From CAYNST01 sp964434105 (GTDB lineage Bacteria; Pseudomonadota; Gammaproteobacteria; Pseudomonadales; Cellvibrionaceae): a DNA stretch of 64,000 nucleotides. The notes below the pieces were generated by a model. That model was given only the letters and a program-made list of their open reading frames with translations. It was not told the DNA's origin and made no database searches. Both the position numbers and the translations under genes were made by a program. Where the stretch lies: contig CAYSTJ010000003.1 in NCBI GenBank assembly GCA_964434105.1, positions 69,601 through 133,600 of the forward strand. The letters are read 5' to 3'. Numbering within the stretch: position 1 is the first letter of the stretch; every line of letters starts with the position of its first letter. Shown piece by piece: positions 26,673 to 35,765 of this stretch.

Positions 26673-27373
26673 TACCTGACCATACCTTCCAGAATCGCGC
26701 GAAAGCGCGGCTGCAGGTGTTCCAACAGTAAGCTCGAGATGCGCTCATCGGTAAAATCGATCTGTACGTCCCTGTCATTTAGCGTTATCAACAGTCCATT
26801 GCGACCGTCCGCTGACGGGGCAAACGTCACGCCCTCACGCAATACGTCCGCTGCAACGTTTATAATGAAATGTGAAAGACTACCCTCTTCCAGTTCCAGC
26901 GGATGGTGACGCAATTCTTCTATGCCTATTAGATCCCGGGGCAGCAGTACCGTCAGGCCCTCGCATTCATCCAGGCGGTTCTCCTTGCGCACCTTGCCGG
27001 CGATTTCCAGAATCAGCGACTGTAGAAACGCTTCCTGCTGCAGTTCTGTGGCAATCAGTCGTCGAACACGTTCACCGACCACATCGGACAGTTGTGCCTT
27101 GAGCTTCAGTACAATATCACGCATGGCGATATTTAAGGCGTCCTCGCCCCCGCGCCTGATCTTCTCCGCCTCCTGACGGGCGCTGGCGACGGTGTCCTGC
27201 GCCTGTTGTTCTGCTTCGGCCAGGATTTTGCCCGCCTTTTCCCGGGCCTCTGCGATCAGTTGCGCGGCTTCACTTCGACCCGCCGCCACACCGTCGTCCC
27301 GCAAACGCTGAATCAACTGGTCAACGCCGGAGGATATCATTGCCTCGTCTTTTGCTTTCAGTTCGTTTTTCAC
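26672..27373 (-). CDS. ntpE: V/A-type ATPase peripheral-stalk subunit E
   Basis: Peripheral stalk subunit that tethers the head to subunit I, 233 residues. The N-terminal half (about 1-110) is a long charged helix rich in Ala, Glu, Gln and Arg (AAQLIAEAREKAGKILAEAE), as expected for the coiled-coil stalk; the C-terminal half (about 110-233) is the globular head-binding domain. No separate G/H subunit gene is present, as in other minimal bacterial V-type operons. It follows ntpK after 18 bp and overlaps the DUF2764 start by one base. Confidence 0.85.
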   Translation of the reverse strand: MKNELKAKDEAMISSGVDQLIQRLRDDGVAAGRSEAAQLIAEAREKAGKILAEAEQQAQDTVASARQEAEKIRRGGEDALNIAMRDIVLKLKAQLSDVVGERVRRLIATELQQEAFLQSLILEIAGKVRKENRLDECEGLTVLLPRDLIGIEELRHHPLELEEGSLSHFIINVAADVLREGVTFAPSADGRNGLLITLNDRDVQIDFTDERISSLLLEHLQPRFRAILEGMVR

Positions 27374-27391
27374 ACCGACTCTCCGATCAGA

Positions 27392-27838
27392 TTACACAGG
27401 GATGTTTTCGGCGGCCACCAGGGCGAAAACAAACGCAAAAACCGCAAAACCTTCAACGATTGCCGCCGGAGCAAGCGAAAGACCGAATATTTCAGCTTTC
27501 ATCTTGCTGGCATGAATCGCCGAAGCACAGGCCTGCCCCTGTCGGATTCCGGAAAACATCAGTGCCAGACCGGCCATAATACCAATACCGGCAAGCGCAG
27601 GCGCGGTTGCCACAGTCACTTCGCGCTGCAGGGTAAACATCACGACCACGCCATAGATAACCTGTGAAGAGGGCATTACGGATACACCAATAAATCGACC
27701 GTAACCCGACTCGCTATCCAGCATGGCGCCGATGGCCGCCTGCCCTGCAATGGCGCAACCGATGATACTGCCGATAGCACCGAGAGCCATTACACCATAC
27801 ATACCCGCCCAACCCAGGGCGATGACCAACTCATTCAT
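27392..27838 (-). CDS. ntpK: V/A-type ATPase membrane rotor subunit K (16-kDa, Na+-type site)
   Basis: Proteolipid of the membrane rotor ring, 148 residues, four helices in two hairpins. The ion-carrying carboxylate is Glu129 in AAIVEGFAVFAF (helix 4); the first hairpin lacks an acid. Compared with the sodium-binding NtpK of Enterococcus hirae, whose ligands are Leu61, Thr64, Gln65, Gln110 and Glu139, the matching positions here are Met55, Ser58, Gln59 (MPSSQVIYG), Gln100 (SGIRQGQ) and Glu129. This set favours Na+ over H+ but does not prove it. The start overlaps the end of subunit I by 8 bp. Confidence 0.92.
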   Translation of the reverse strand: MNELVIALGWAGMYGVMALGAIGSIIGCAIAGQAAIGAMLDSESGYGRFIGVSVMPSSQVIYGVVVMFTLQREVTVATAPALAGIGIMAGLALMFSGIRQGQACASAIHASKMKAEIFGLSLAPAAIVEGFAVFAFVFALVAAENIPV

Positions 27839-29639
27839 TCGGAAACTCCTGCTTTTTGAAGGCTCGAAAAGGGTAACCCTCGCCGTGCAACGCCCAGTTA
27901 TAGAACTCTATGAAATTCAGGCGCAATCCATGCACCACACCGCTGACAATCGCCAGCACCAGATTCAGCGTGTGACCAATCAGCAAAATCGACACGCCGC
28001 CCAGGGTTCCCAGTCCCGAACCGGACTCGAAGGCATTGTTCGCCAGCCCGTTAAACGTCAACGCCAGCGAAGTCGATGCAAGACCCAGCGCAAACAGCCG
28101 AAGATAGGACAATACATCGCCGAACATGGAAGTGACATTGGTCAGGGCCTTTAGACCTTCCAGCGCACGCAGCAACAGGCTCAGAGGCGATGTTACTTTG
28201 CGATCGCTGCCACTGGCGAAAATCAAAACCATGGCGGTACCTCCCAGCAGCCAGACGCTGCTGCGCGCCAGCGTCCCGGCGCCAGACAGCGCATAGACTG
28301 CGCCGGCAACCAGCGCCAGCGCCCAGCCTATATGGCCCAAAGACCGGGTCGACCCACGCCATAAAAATGCCTGCTGCAGATTGGCAATCAGCAGATGCAG
28401 TATGCCGCAGCCAACGGAGATGGCCATCATGGTGTCAAACTGATTGATATCCAGTAACCGGGCCCGGTCGAAAACCGTATTTTCTGCCGGCGTATGCCCG
28501 AAATAGCTGCCAACCACCATCCCCCACACCAGAGACGTTCCACTCAACGCGGCCAGAAGGGGCCGCAGTTTTTTGCCGGTCTGTGAACGCCCCAGTGTTT
28601 TCCAGCCCAGCGCCAGAGCAACCAACAGCAAGACTGAATAACCGGCGTCGGACAAAATCATGGCGAAAAACAGCGAAAATGAAATCATCAGGATCAGCGA
28701 CGGATCCCATGTGCCATAGGCCGGTGTCTGGTAAAAATTCACGAGCAGCTCCGCGCCCTTCACAGACTCGGGATTTTCCAGCAGTGTCGGCGGCATTTCA
28801 TCAGGCTGATGATCTTCGATGTGTGCGGCGGTTCCGGATTCTTCGCAAAACCGGGACAATGACGCAAGCCGCGAGGCCTCAATCCAGCCCTGCAGGACAA
28901 AAACGTCTTCGTAATCAACGCTATAGTACTGCGCAATGGTGAGTGCACTGCTATCGTCGGCACGACTGCGGTAACGGATCAGCAGGCTTATCCAGCGCGT
29001 ATAACGCTGACGGTCCGCTTCGATATCCTCCAGTGCCAGTTCCACTTCGCGACGTTGTCGGGTTACCTCCTCCCGCGGCAAAGCGCCGGTATGATATCGT
29101 TCGACGGGCAGAATGTCGTGCGGTGGTTCTTCCTGGCTGACAATAACAACCCAAAAACGGTTGTCCTGCTTGTGAACAACCTGCCATGGCAGGTCAACCT
29201 TTAACAGCGCATCCCGGTGTTTGTAAGGCACAATATAAAACCATAACCGAAAACCGCCCATGTCAGTCAGCGGCGGCAAGCGGAAGTTGCCCCAGGCTTT
29301 CAGCGTTTCTTCCCTTTCTCGCAAAATTTCCAGTCGATCCGTAAGGTCGCGCTTCTCATTCTTGTTTTGTAGTACCTCCTCGATGACAGTTTCCAGGTCG
29401 ATGTCATCGAAAAACGCCTGTTTCCGGCGTACCGGAGAATCTTCAAGGTAACGTATCGCCTTTTGCAGGTTTTCGCTTAGCGTTTGTGACCGGGCAAGCT
29501 CGGCGTCGTCCAGATCATTTCGATTCACAGATAGATCGGTCAAATGCACGGTCCCAAACGTCTGCAACGCTTCAAGCGCCTGGGCCTTTTCATTCAGTCG
29601 GCCCACCAACCAGACTTTCTTCAGCGTGGCGATGCTCAT
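27831..29639 (-). CDS. ntpI: V/A-type ATPase membrane stator subunit I (a)
   Basis: Stator subunit carrying the ion half-channels, 602 residues. Residues 1-about 310 are a soluble dumbbell-shaped domain (KKVWLVGRLNEKAQALEALQ and a coiled region), and about 315-590 hold seven or so membrane helices, including the closing amphipathic signature GLRLNFIEFYNWALHGEGYPF (Phe-Arg-Ala-Phe follows). It overlaps the ntpD stop by four bases and the ntpK start by eight. The length is in the bacterial range of 600-660. Confidence 0.93.
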   Translation of the reverse strand: MSIATLKKVWLVGRLNEKAQALEALQTFGTVHLTDLSVNRNDLDDAELARSQTLSENLQKAIRYLEDSPVRRKQAFFDDIDLETVIEEVLQNKNEKRDLTDRLEILREREETLKAWGNFRLPPLTDMGGFRLWFYIVPYKHRDALLKVDLPWQVVHKQDNRFWVVIVSQEEPPHDILPVERYHTGALPREEVTRQRREVELALEDIEADRQRYTRWISLLIRYRSRADDSSALTIAQYYSVDYEDVFVLQGWIEASRLASLSRFCEESGTAAHIEDHQPDEMPPTLLENPESVKGAELLVNFYQTPAYGTWDPSLILMISFSLFFAMILSDAGYSVLLLVALALGWKTLGRSQTGKKLRPLLAALSGTSLVWGMVVGSYFGHTPAENTVFDRARLLDINQFDTMMAISVGCGILHLLIANLQQAFLWRGSTRSLGHIGWALALVAGAVYALSGAGTLARSSVWLLGGTAMVLIFASGSDRKVTSPLSLLLRALEGLKALTNVTSMFGDVLSYLRLFALGLASTSLALTFNGLANNAFESGSGLGTLGGVSILLIGHTLNLVLAIVSGVVHGLRLNFIEFYNWALHGEGYPFRAFKKQEFPNE

Positions 29640-30253
29640 TGCGCGTCTCCCGCCGTATCCTGCTCTGCACGTTTGCGTTTGGATATTTTGGAGCGTACGA
29701 CTGCGGCGCGTTCATTGTCAGAGAGAAATATCTCGATTCTCCGCATATTGCTGCGGGTATCCGGTATCAAAATCTTGTCCAGCAGGTTCACCCTCTGTGT
29801 TGCTTTCCTCACCGCATAGGTCAGCTTTTCAACCCGCTGCCGGTGGATATCAACCTGAATACTGAGTCGTACCGCTTCGTACAGATTGGTAATCAGTAAA
29901 TCCACCCAGTGCGGCCGAACCAGATAACCATAGGTTTGTCGGGTCAGCGTCAATTCCTGCAGCTTCGGCAGGTAAATTCCCATCAGGTTTTCTTCAACTA
30001 CCTTCACGGCGTCGATCTTTACCAGGTTATTGAATTCGAGTTCTTCGTTCGCCAGCATCGGCAGCCCGTGGGAGGCGCTCTCCATCGCGGACTGCAATTG
30101 TTCTTCCAGCTCCCGCAACAAATCCTGCTGTCGCTTCTTTTCGATGACGAGCTGCTTGCGTTTTAGATCCAGGGACGGCAGAAAGCGCTGGTAGTTCTCC
30201 AGCTTTTTCGCCTCCTTGAGATAGGTCGATTTACTGAGTGTCAGCTGTGCCAT
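29636..30253 (-). CDS. ntpD: V/A-type ATPase central rotor subunit D
   Basis: Central shaft subunit that turns inside the A3B3 head, 205 residues. Long N- and C-terminal helices form an antiparallel coiled coil (LSKSTYLKEAKKLENYQRFL at the start; RKATQRVNLLDKILIPDTRS near the end), with a short globular middle. The motif RVNALE/RVNLLDKILIP is the family hallmark. No subunit F gene is found beside it. It overlaps the ntpB 3' end by 23 bp and ntpI by four. Confidence 0.92.
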   Translation of the reverse strand: MAQLTLSKSTYLKEAKKLENYQRFLPSLDLKRKQLVIEKKRQQDLLRELEEQLQSAMESASHGLPMLANEELEFNNLVKIDAVKVVEENLMGIYLPKLQELTLTRQTYGYLVRPHWVDLLITNLYEAVRLSIQVDIHRQRVEKLTYAVRKATQRVNLLDKILIPDTRSNMRRIEIFLSDNERAAVVRSKISKRKRAEQDTAGDAQ

Positions 30254-31586
30254 CTGGGAAGTACTTGTCGATAAGTTGTTGTTTCATCAGCAATTCTTCG
30301 GGTCGAAAACATTCGGCCAGGGTCTGCCAGGACAAGTCGAGTGCATCTTCCAGCTCAATACTCACATCGATATCCATAAATCGTTGACGGAACAGCTTCC
30401 CGAATCGCAGCACACGCTGATCGAATTCGGATAGCTCGAATGCCATTGCCTGTTTCTGCTCCGCATCGCGCGCCGATGAATAAAAGCGAATCATGGTATT
30501 CATGATCTGACTGTGATCATCCCGGGTCTGCTTGCCGATAACATGCTGCTTCAGGCGCGACAGGGATCCGAACGGATCGAGCACCCCGTCGTGCAGGTAA
30601 AACTGACCTTCGGTAATATACCCGGTGTTATCCGGTACGGGGTGAGTGACGTCATCGCCGGGCATGGTGGTCGCAGTCAGTATGGTGACAGACCCGCCTT
30701 TTTTGTAGTCGGCTGCTTTTTCGTAACGGCGCGCCAACTGGGAATAGAGGTCGCCCATATAGCCGCGGTTGGAGGGAATATTTTCCATGGCGATGCCGAC
30801 TTCTTTCATGGCATCCGCATAGGCCGTCATGTCAGTCATCAGTACCAGTACCCGCTTGCCCTCTTCCACGGCGAACTTCTCCGCCACAGCGAGACACATA
30901 TCCGGCACAAGCAAACGCTCCACCACGGGATCTGACGCCAGATTGACAAACATAATGGTGCGTGCAAAAACACCGGCATCCGTAAACTGCTGCTGAAACA
31001 TATGGTAGTCATCAAAGATCAAACCCAGCCCCCCGAACACCACCAGATCAGCATCGGCCTGAATACCAATTCTTGCCAGCAACTTGTTGTAAGGCTCTCC
31101 CGCTACGGAAAATATCGGAATTTTCTGGCTTTCGACCAGGCTGTTGAATACATCGATCATGGGAATATTGGTGCGAATCATTCTGGATGCCAACTGACGC
31201 CTGACCGGATTCACGGAAGGCCCGTCAATATCGATCCTGACGTCCTGGGTCAGGTTCGGCCCCATATCCATTGGCTGCCCGTCACCGCGAAATACCCGCC
31301 CGAGAATATTCGCTGAACAGGTAACGCGAAAGGGACTGCCCAGGAAACTGATATCGGCTTTGGTGGACAGGCCGGTAGCACCGGCGAATACCTGTAGCGA
31401 GGCAATATCCCGATCCAGCCGAATCACACGCGCCAGCGAACTAAAGCCGTTGGCGTCCTCGACCCGCGCCATATCGTTCAGCGCGATGGTCGCATTGTTA
31501 CTGGTCACATCGTGTGCGGTGCGTACCTTGACGATATCCCCGACGATTTCCAGAATTTTCGAGTAACGGGTCAGTTGCTGTGACAT
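30231..31586 (-). CDS. ntpB: V/A-type ATPase regulatory subunit B
   Basis: Non-catalytic nucleotide-binding subunit of the V1 head, 451 residues from the ATG at 31586, which gives the usual N-terminus (LTRYSKILEIVGDIVKVR); longer in-frame starts upstream would lack family support. The P-loop is degenerate (PIFSVAGEPYNKLLARI instead of GxxGxGKT), as expected for B. Conserved segments include LTDMTAYADAMKEVG, ENIPSNRGYMGDLYSQLARR and the C-terminal ALDLSWQTLAE region. First gene of the seven-gene operon; in most described bacterial V-type operons the first gene is E. Confidence 0.95.
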   Translation of the reverse strand: MSQQLTRYSKILEIVGDIVKVRTAHDVTSNNATIALNDMARVEDANGFSSLARVIRLDRDIASLQVFAGATGLSTKADISFLGSPFRVTCSANILGRVFRGDGQPMDMGPNLTQDVRIDIDGPSVNPVRRQLASRMIRTNIPMIDVFNSLVESQKIPIFSVAGEPYNKLLARIGIQADADLVVFGGLGLIFDDYHMFQQQFTDAGVFARTIMFVNLASDPVVERLLVPDMCLAVAEKFAVEEGKRVLVLMTDMTAYADAMKEVGIAMENIPSNRGYMGDLYSQLARRYEKAADYKKGGSVTILTATTMPGDDVTHPVPDNTGYITEGQFYLHDGVLDPFGSLSRLKQHVIGKQTRDDHSQIMNTMIRFYSSARDAEQKQAMAFELSEFDQRVLRFGKLFRQRFMDIDVSIELEDALDLSWQTLAECFRPEELLMKQQLIDKYFPDGTADTQ

Positions 31587-32186
31587 GTGACGGGATGAAT
31601 CCTGTGTGTAATTATTCGGGATGATAGCAGCTATGATTCGCCGCGGTAACCGGCAGCGCACCACGGGCATTGTGCGCCGGCTCGCCCGGATTCTCATCAG
31701 GCGACTGCCTCCGCTGCGTACACTGGAATGCCCCGACTTCGCCTTCAACGTCGCCAAATGGATAAACGCCAGCGTACAATATCTCCGACCACCCGTCGCC
31801 TGTCAGAGGGTATCCTGCCGGATAGCGCAGAGAAAAATATTCGTCATCCTGATCAAAACGGGGACATACCGCTGCAATGATAAATCAGGCGCAGCAAATC
31901 ACCAAATGGTCATCCGGCAATGCCGCACTGCAGCCTTATTCCGCGGACTGGGTTGAGCCACGGCTACCGACACCGTCAAACAAGCATAGCGGCACTGATT
32001 CCGTGGTATTTGTTCCAGATCAGAAGCTGCTACAGTAAATGGTTTGACACCCTTTTTATCCTGTTGACAGCGGAACAGTCAGCTTACCACCTAACTACAG
32101 AATACGGGCGATTTATTACCTGTTCACTACGGTAACCTATTACACTTTAGGCCCCGGCAGACAAAAATCAACCATCTGGACAGGCT
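31587..32186. other. Divergent intergenic region between the V-type ATPase operon and ackA
   Basis: A 600-bp stretch with no supported gene. It must contain promoters for ntpB (minus strand) and ackA (plus strand). TTACCG and TATCAT with 17-base spacing on the minus strand, near 31625-31655, are a weak promoter match for ntpB. The right 200 bases are AT-richer. A plus-strand open frame at 31621-31956 is rich in Arg and has no recognisable content or ribosome site. Confidence 0.5.
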
Positions 32187-33380
32187 ATGACACAAATAAT
32201 AATGGTATTCAACAGCGGTAGTTCCTCTTTCAAATTTTCGCTGTTTTCCGTCGATGAAACCTTGTTGCTGCACGGCATCGCGGACAAACTGGGTCATGAT
32301 GACGCCTACATCGAGCTACGCAGGGGTAAAGACCGGCAACACGTCGCCATTACAGGCGCGACGCACCGCCAGGCGATATCCAAACTGATCGATATACTGC
32401 CTACCTTTGACATCCAGTTTCGGGATATTGCCATAGTCGGTCACAGGGTCGTGCACGGGGGGGAGAAATTCTCACGGTCTGTTCTTATCGACGATCAGGT
32501 CCGTGAGCAGATTGCCACGTGCAATAGCCTTGCCCCCCTTCACAACCCAAAGAATCTGCTGGGTATCGAAATCATGCAGGACCTGAGTCCAGAGCTGCCG
32601 CAGGTCGCGGTATTCGACACTGCCTTCCATCAAACACTGCCCCAAAACGCCTTTCTTTATGCCATTCCATGGAATCTGTACCAACAGCTGGGCGTAAGAC
32701 GGTATGGGTTTCATGGCACCAGCCATCGGTATGTCGCACAATCGGCAATGGATCAGTTGGCGCTCGACCGAGACGACAGTCAGTTGCTGACCGCGCACCT
32801 CGGGAACGGTTGCAGTGCCTGCGCGATCGTTAACGGGCGCAGTGTCGATACCACGATGGGACTGACGCCACTGGAAGGATTAATGATGGGAACGCGCTCC
32901 GGCGATGTGGACCCGAGCCTGCACGAATTTCTGCAGGAGCGGCTGGACTGGTCAACTGCCCGCACTACCGAGATGCTGAATCACGAATCGGGCCTGCTGG
33001 GCCTGTCGCAGAAAAGCAATGACATGCGCACCGTCTACGCAGCCGCGCTTGCAGGCGACCAGCAATGCAAGCTGGCATTCGACGTATTCTGCTTCAGGGT
33101 TGCACGACAATTGAGTGCGCTCGCAGTTTCCCTGCAACGCATCGACGCGCTGGTATTCACCGGTGGTATTGGCGAAAATCATGCACCAACCCGGGCAGCC
33201 GTAATTCAGCAGATGTCACTGTTCGGCTTCAAACTGGACAGTGCAGGCAATGCGGAGCACGGCAGAAATCGGCGCGGTCTGATTACAACGCCTGACAGCA
33301 CGCGAGCCTGCGTCGTTAAAACCGATGAGGAACTTATGATCGCGCGTGACTGTATCCAGTTACTGGCGCAAGCCCATTAA
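32187..33380 (+). CDS. ackA: Acetate kinase
   Basis: Cytoplasmic enzyme that makes ATP and acetate from acetyl phosphate and ADP, or activates acetate in reverse. 397 residues, the usual length. ASKHA-fold signatures are complete: FNSGSSSFKFSLF at the N-terminus, VGHRVVHGGEKF with the substrate-binding Arg, the HLGNGCSACAI phosphate loop, GTRSGDVDPSL and FTGGIGENHAPTR. It pairs with pta 72 bp downstream to form the Pta-AckA overflow and acetate pathway. It is divergent from the V-type ATPase operon. Confidence 0.96.
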   Translation: MTQIIMVFNSGSSSFKFSLFSVDETLLLHGIADKLGHDDAYIELRRGKDRQHVAITGATHRQAISKLIDILPTFDIQFRDIAIVGHRVVHGGEKFSRSVLIDDQVREQIATCNSLAPLHNPKNLLGIEIMQDLSPELPQVAVFDTAFHQTLPQNAFLYAIPWNLYQQLGVRRYGFHGTSHRYVAQSAMDQLALDRDDSQLLTAHLGNGCSACAIVNGRSVDTTMGLTPLEGLMMGTRSGDVDPSLHEFLQERLDWSTARTTEMLNHESGLLGLSQKSNDMRTVYAAALAGDQQCKLAFDVFCFRVARQLSALAVSLQRIDALVFTGGIGENHAPTRAAVIQQMSLFGFKLDSAGNAEHGRNRRGLITTPDSTRACVVKTDEELMIARDCIQLLAQAH

Positions 33381-33452
33381 CCGGGTGGCTGCCACCGGGC
33401 GTATACACCTGTAACGCCGGGGCTGTCCCTTTCAAAAAAACAAGGAATTGCC

Positions 33453-35582
33453 ATGCACACTTTTTTTGTTGCGCCAATTGCAGCGGGTACCGGCCTGTCC
33501 TCAGTCTGCATGGGGCTGGTGCGATCACTGGACCAGCTCGGGGTACGCGTCGCCTATTTTAAGCCCATAGCGCAGAGCGACAACCTGGAACGCAAGAAAA
33601 CTCACCTGGCCGAGGAATTTCCACATTCTTCACACATTCAGTTGAGTCTCAACTATGCCCAGAAAATGATGTCGCACGGCAAGGCCGATTTACTGATGGA
33701 GGAGATCCTCAATAATTGGCAACGCTATCTTGATACGGCCGATGTCGTGATCGTTGAGGGGCTGGTCCCGGAAGCCGACGAAGAATATATTGAACAACTG
33801 AATCCACTGCTGGCACGGGTCCTTGCCAGTGATGTCATCCTGGTTGCGGCGCGCAAGCGCTATACACTGGCACAACTGAATGACCGTATCGAAATGACCG
33901 CCAGCCTGTTCGGCGGACGAAAAAATCCAAAGGTTATTGGTTGTATCATCAATAAAGTCGGCGAACCGCCAGAAGCGTATCATAAGTACCATTCCACAGC
34001 GGACGACAGCGCACCACAGCCTGAAGTCGATGCCGTTCCGGATCAACTCCGGGCGCTTCCGGTATTCGATAGTCCGGGTTTTATCTGTCTGGGCCTGGTC
34101 AGTTGGAACCCGGAATTGATCGCACCACGTACGGCCGATGTCGTTCGGCATTTGCGGGCAGAGATTTTGTATGAAGGCGAGCAACACAAGCGTCGGGTAA
34201 AGTCGATGGTGTTCATGGCGCGCACGGTGCCCAACATGATGCACACACTGAAAGCCGGAACGCTGGTCATTACCCCTGGTGACCGGGTGGATATTCTGCT
34301 TGCCAGTGTCATAGCGGTGCTCAACGGCGTACCGCTGGCCGGCATTGTCTTTACCGGCGGCCTGTTGCCAGACGAACAGGTTATGGAACACTGTCAGACG
34401 GCCATTCAGACGGGGCTGCCACTGCTGACATTGCCGGGCGATACGCTGACAACGGCACAATGGCTGGGCGAGATGAGCCAGGAAGTGCCGTCCGACGATC
34501 AGGAAAGGCGCGACGCGGTGATGGAAAACATCGCCCTGCATATCGATGCTGTCTGGCTTGCAGAGCGTGGCCGGTTGCCCCAGGAAACGCGACTGTCTCC
34601 CCCGGCTTTCCGCCACTCCCTGATGATGCGATCGCGCCTGGCCAACAAGCGGATTGTTCTACCCGAAGGTGAGGAACCGCGTACGATTCAGGCGGCAAAA
34701 ATCTGCGTCGAACGGGAAATTGCCCGCTGCGTGCTGCTGGGTAAACGTGACACAATTCTCCGCCTGGCGCACAGCCAGGGATATGAGCTGCCGCGGGGCG
34801 TGGAAATAATAGATCCCGACGCTGTACGCCACCGGTATATCGAGCCTATGGTGGCTCTGCGCAAGCACAAGGGAATGACTGCCGCCACCGCTGAGGCCAT
34901 GCTGGAAGATTCCGTAGTCCTTGGAACCATGATGCTGGCGCGCAATGAAGTAGATGGTCTGGTCAGCGGCGCCGTACACACGACCGCCAATACAATCCGC
35001 CCGGCGCTGCAATTGATTAAAACCCGACCGGACACCACGCTGGTCTCGTCAGTGTTTTTTATGCTCCTGCCGGATCAGGCACTGGTATACGGCGACTGCG
35101 CGGTTAACCCCAATCCCAACGCGGAAGAACTGGCGGATATCGCGATTCAGTCCGGTGACACTGCGCGGGCCTTCGGTGTAGAGCCACGTATCGCGATGAT
35201 CAGTTACTCCACCGGTGAATCCGGCAGCGGCAGCGACGTGGAAAAAGTGCGTGAAGCAACGGCCATCGCCCGTCGCAAACGCCCTGACCTGACCATAGAT
35301 GGTCCAATGCAATATGATGCGGCGGCTATTCCGAGCGTTGCGGCGGCGAAGGCACCAAACAGTCCGGTCGCCGGTAAGGCCACCGTCTATATTTTTCCTG
35401 ACCTGAATACCGGCAATACCACTTACAAGGCCGTGCAGCGCAGCGCCAACGTGCTCAGTGTAGGCCCGGTCCTGCAAGGCCTGAGAAAACCGGTTAACGA
35501 CCTCAGTCGCGGGGCGCTGGTGGACGACATTGTCTATACCATCGCCATCACGGCCATACAGGCTGATCAGACGCCAGCCTGA
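33453..35582 (+). CDS. pta: Phosphate acetyltransferase, long form
   Basis: Interconverts acetyl-CoA plus phosphate with acetyl phosphate plus CoA. 709 residues, the long regulatory form of Enterobacteria and relatives. An N-terminal P-loop-like domain (about 1-220, PIAAGTGLSSVCMGLVRSL) is followed by a DRTGG domain (about 225-340) and the C-terminal PTA catalytic domain (about 385-705) with VLPEGEEPRTIQAA, DGLVSGAVHTTANTIRPALQ, MISYSTGESGSG and the closing DIVYTIAITAIQ. AAGGA lies 8 bases upstream of the ATG. It follows ackA; a hairpin lies 15 bp after the stop. Confidence 0.96.
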   Translation: MHTFFVAPIAAGTGLSSVCMGLVRSLDQLGVRVAYFKPIAQSDNLERKKTHLAEEFPHSSHIQLSLNYAQKMMSHGKADLLMEEILNNWQRYLDTADVVIVEGLVPEADEEYIEQLNPLLARVLASDVILVAARKRYTLAQLNDRIEMTASLFGGRKNPKVIGCIINKVGEPPEAYHKYHSTADDSAPQPEVDAVPDQLRALPVFDSPGFICLGLVSWNPELIAPRTADVVRHLRAEILYEGEQHKRRVKSMVFMARTVPNMMHTLKAGTLVITPGDRVDILLASVIAVLNGVPLAGIVFTGGLLPDEQVMEHCQTAIQTGLPLLTLPGDTLTTAQWLGEMSQEVPSDDQERRDAVMENIALHIDAVWLAERGRLPQETRLSPPAFRHSLMMRSRLANKRIVLPEGEEPRTIQAAKICVEREIARCVLLGKRDTILRLAHSQGYELPRGVEIIDPDAVRHRYIEPMVALRKHKGMTAATAEAMLEDSVVLGTMMLARNEVDGLVSGAVHTTANTIRPALQLIKTRPDTTLVSSVFFMLLPDQALVYGDCAVNPNPNAEELADIAIQSGDTARAFGVEPRIAMISYSTGESGSGSDVEKVREATAIARRKRPDLTIDGPMQYDAAAIPSVAAAKAPNSPVAGKATVYIFPDLNTGNTTYKAVQRSANVLSVGPVLQGLRKPVNDLSRGALVDDIVYTIAITAIQADQTPA

Positions 35583-35596
35583 TCTGAACAATACTG

Positions 35597-35618
35597 ACAG
35601 CCCGGATCGTCGGGCTGT
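35597..35618 (+). terminator. Hairpin after pta, weak terminator
   Basis: ACAGCCCG (35597-35604) pairs perfectly with CGGGCTGT (35611-35618) around a six-base loop, 15 bp after the pta stop. There is no T run after it, so intrinsic termination may be poor. Confidence 0.4.
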
Positions 35619-35665
35619 TATCGGCCGAAACTGCCGCCAAGGCGCCAATCCGCGTCTAGCTCGCT

Positions 35666-35756
35666 GTCACTATTCAGTGCGTGTCGTCACTATTCAGTGT
35701 CACTATTCAGTGCCTGTCGTAACTATCCAGCGCGTATCACACGGTAACTATTCAGC
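35666..35756. repeat. Five-copy GTCACTATTCAGT direct-repeat cluster
   Basis: Three exact copies of GTCACTATTCAGT (35666, 35686, 35699), one GTAACTATCCAG (35719) and one GTAACTATTCAGC (35744) lie head to tail between the convergent pta and cydB genes, ending 10 bp from the cydB stop. Related copies occur at 52916-53044 and at 57626-57639. Spacings vary (20, 13, 20, 25 bases), so it is not a simple tandem array. Confidence 0.85.
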
Positions 35757-35765
35757 TCATGCCGG

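Noticed and set aside
31621..31956. Plus-strand open frame of 111 residues between ntpB and ackA
   Set aside because: Arg-rich shadow-like composition, no ribosome site and no family resemblance.
35666..35756. CRISPR-like array
   Set aside because: Repeats are only 12-13 bases with 0-12 base gaps; no spacers of usual length and no cas genes.
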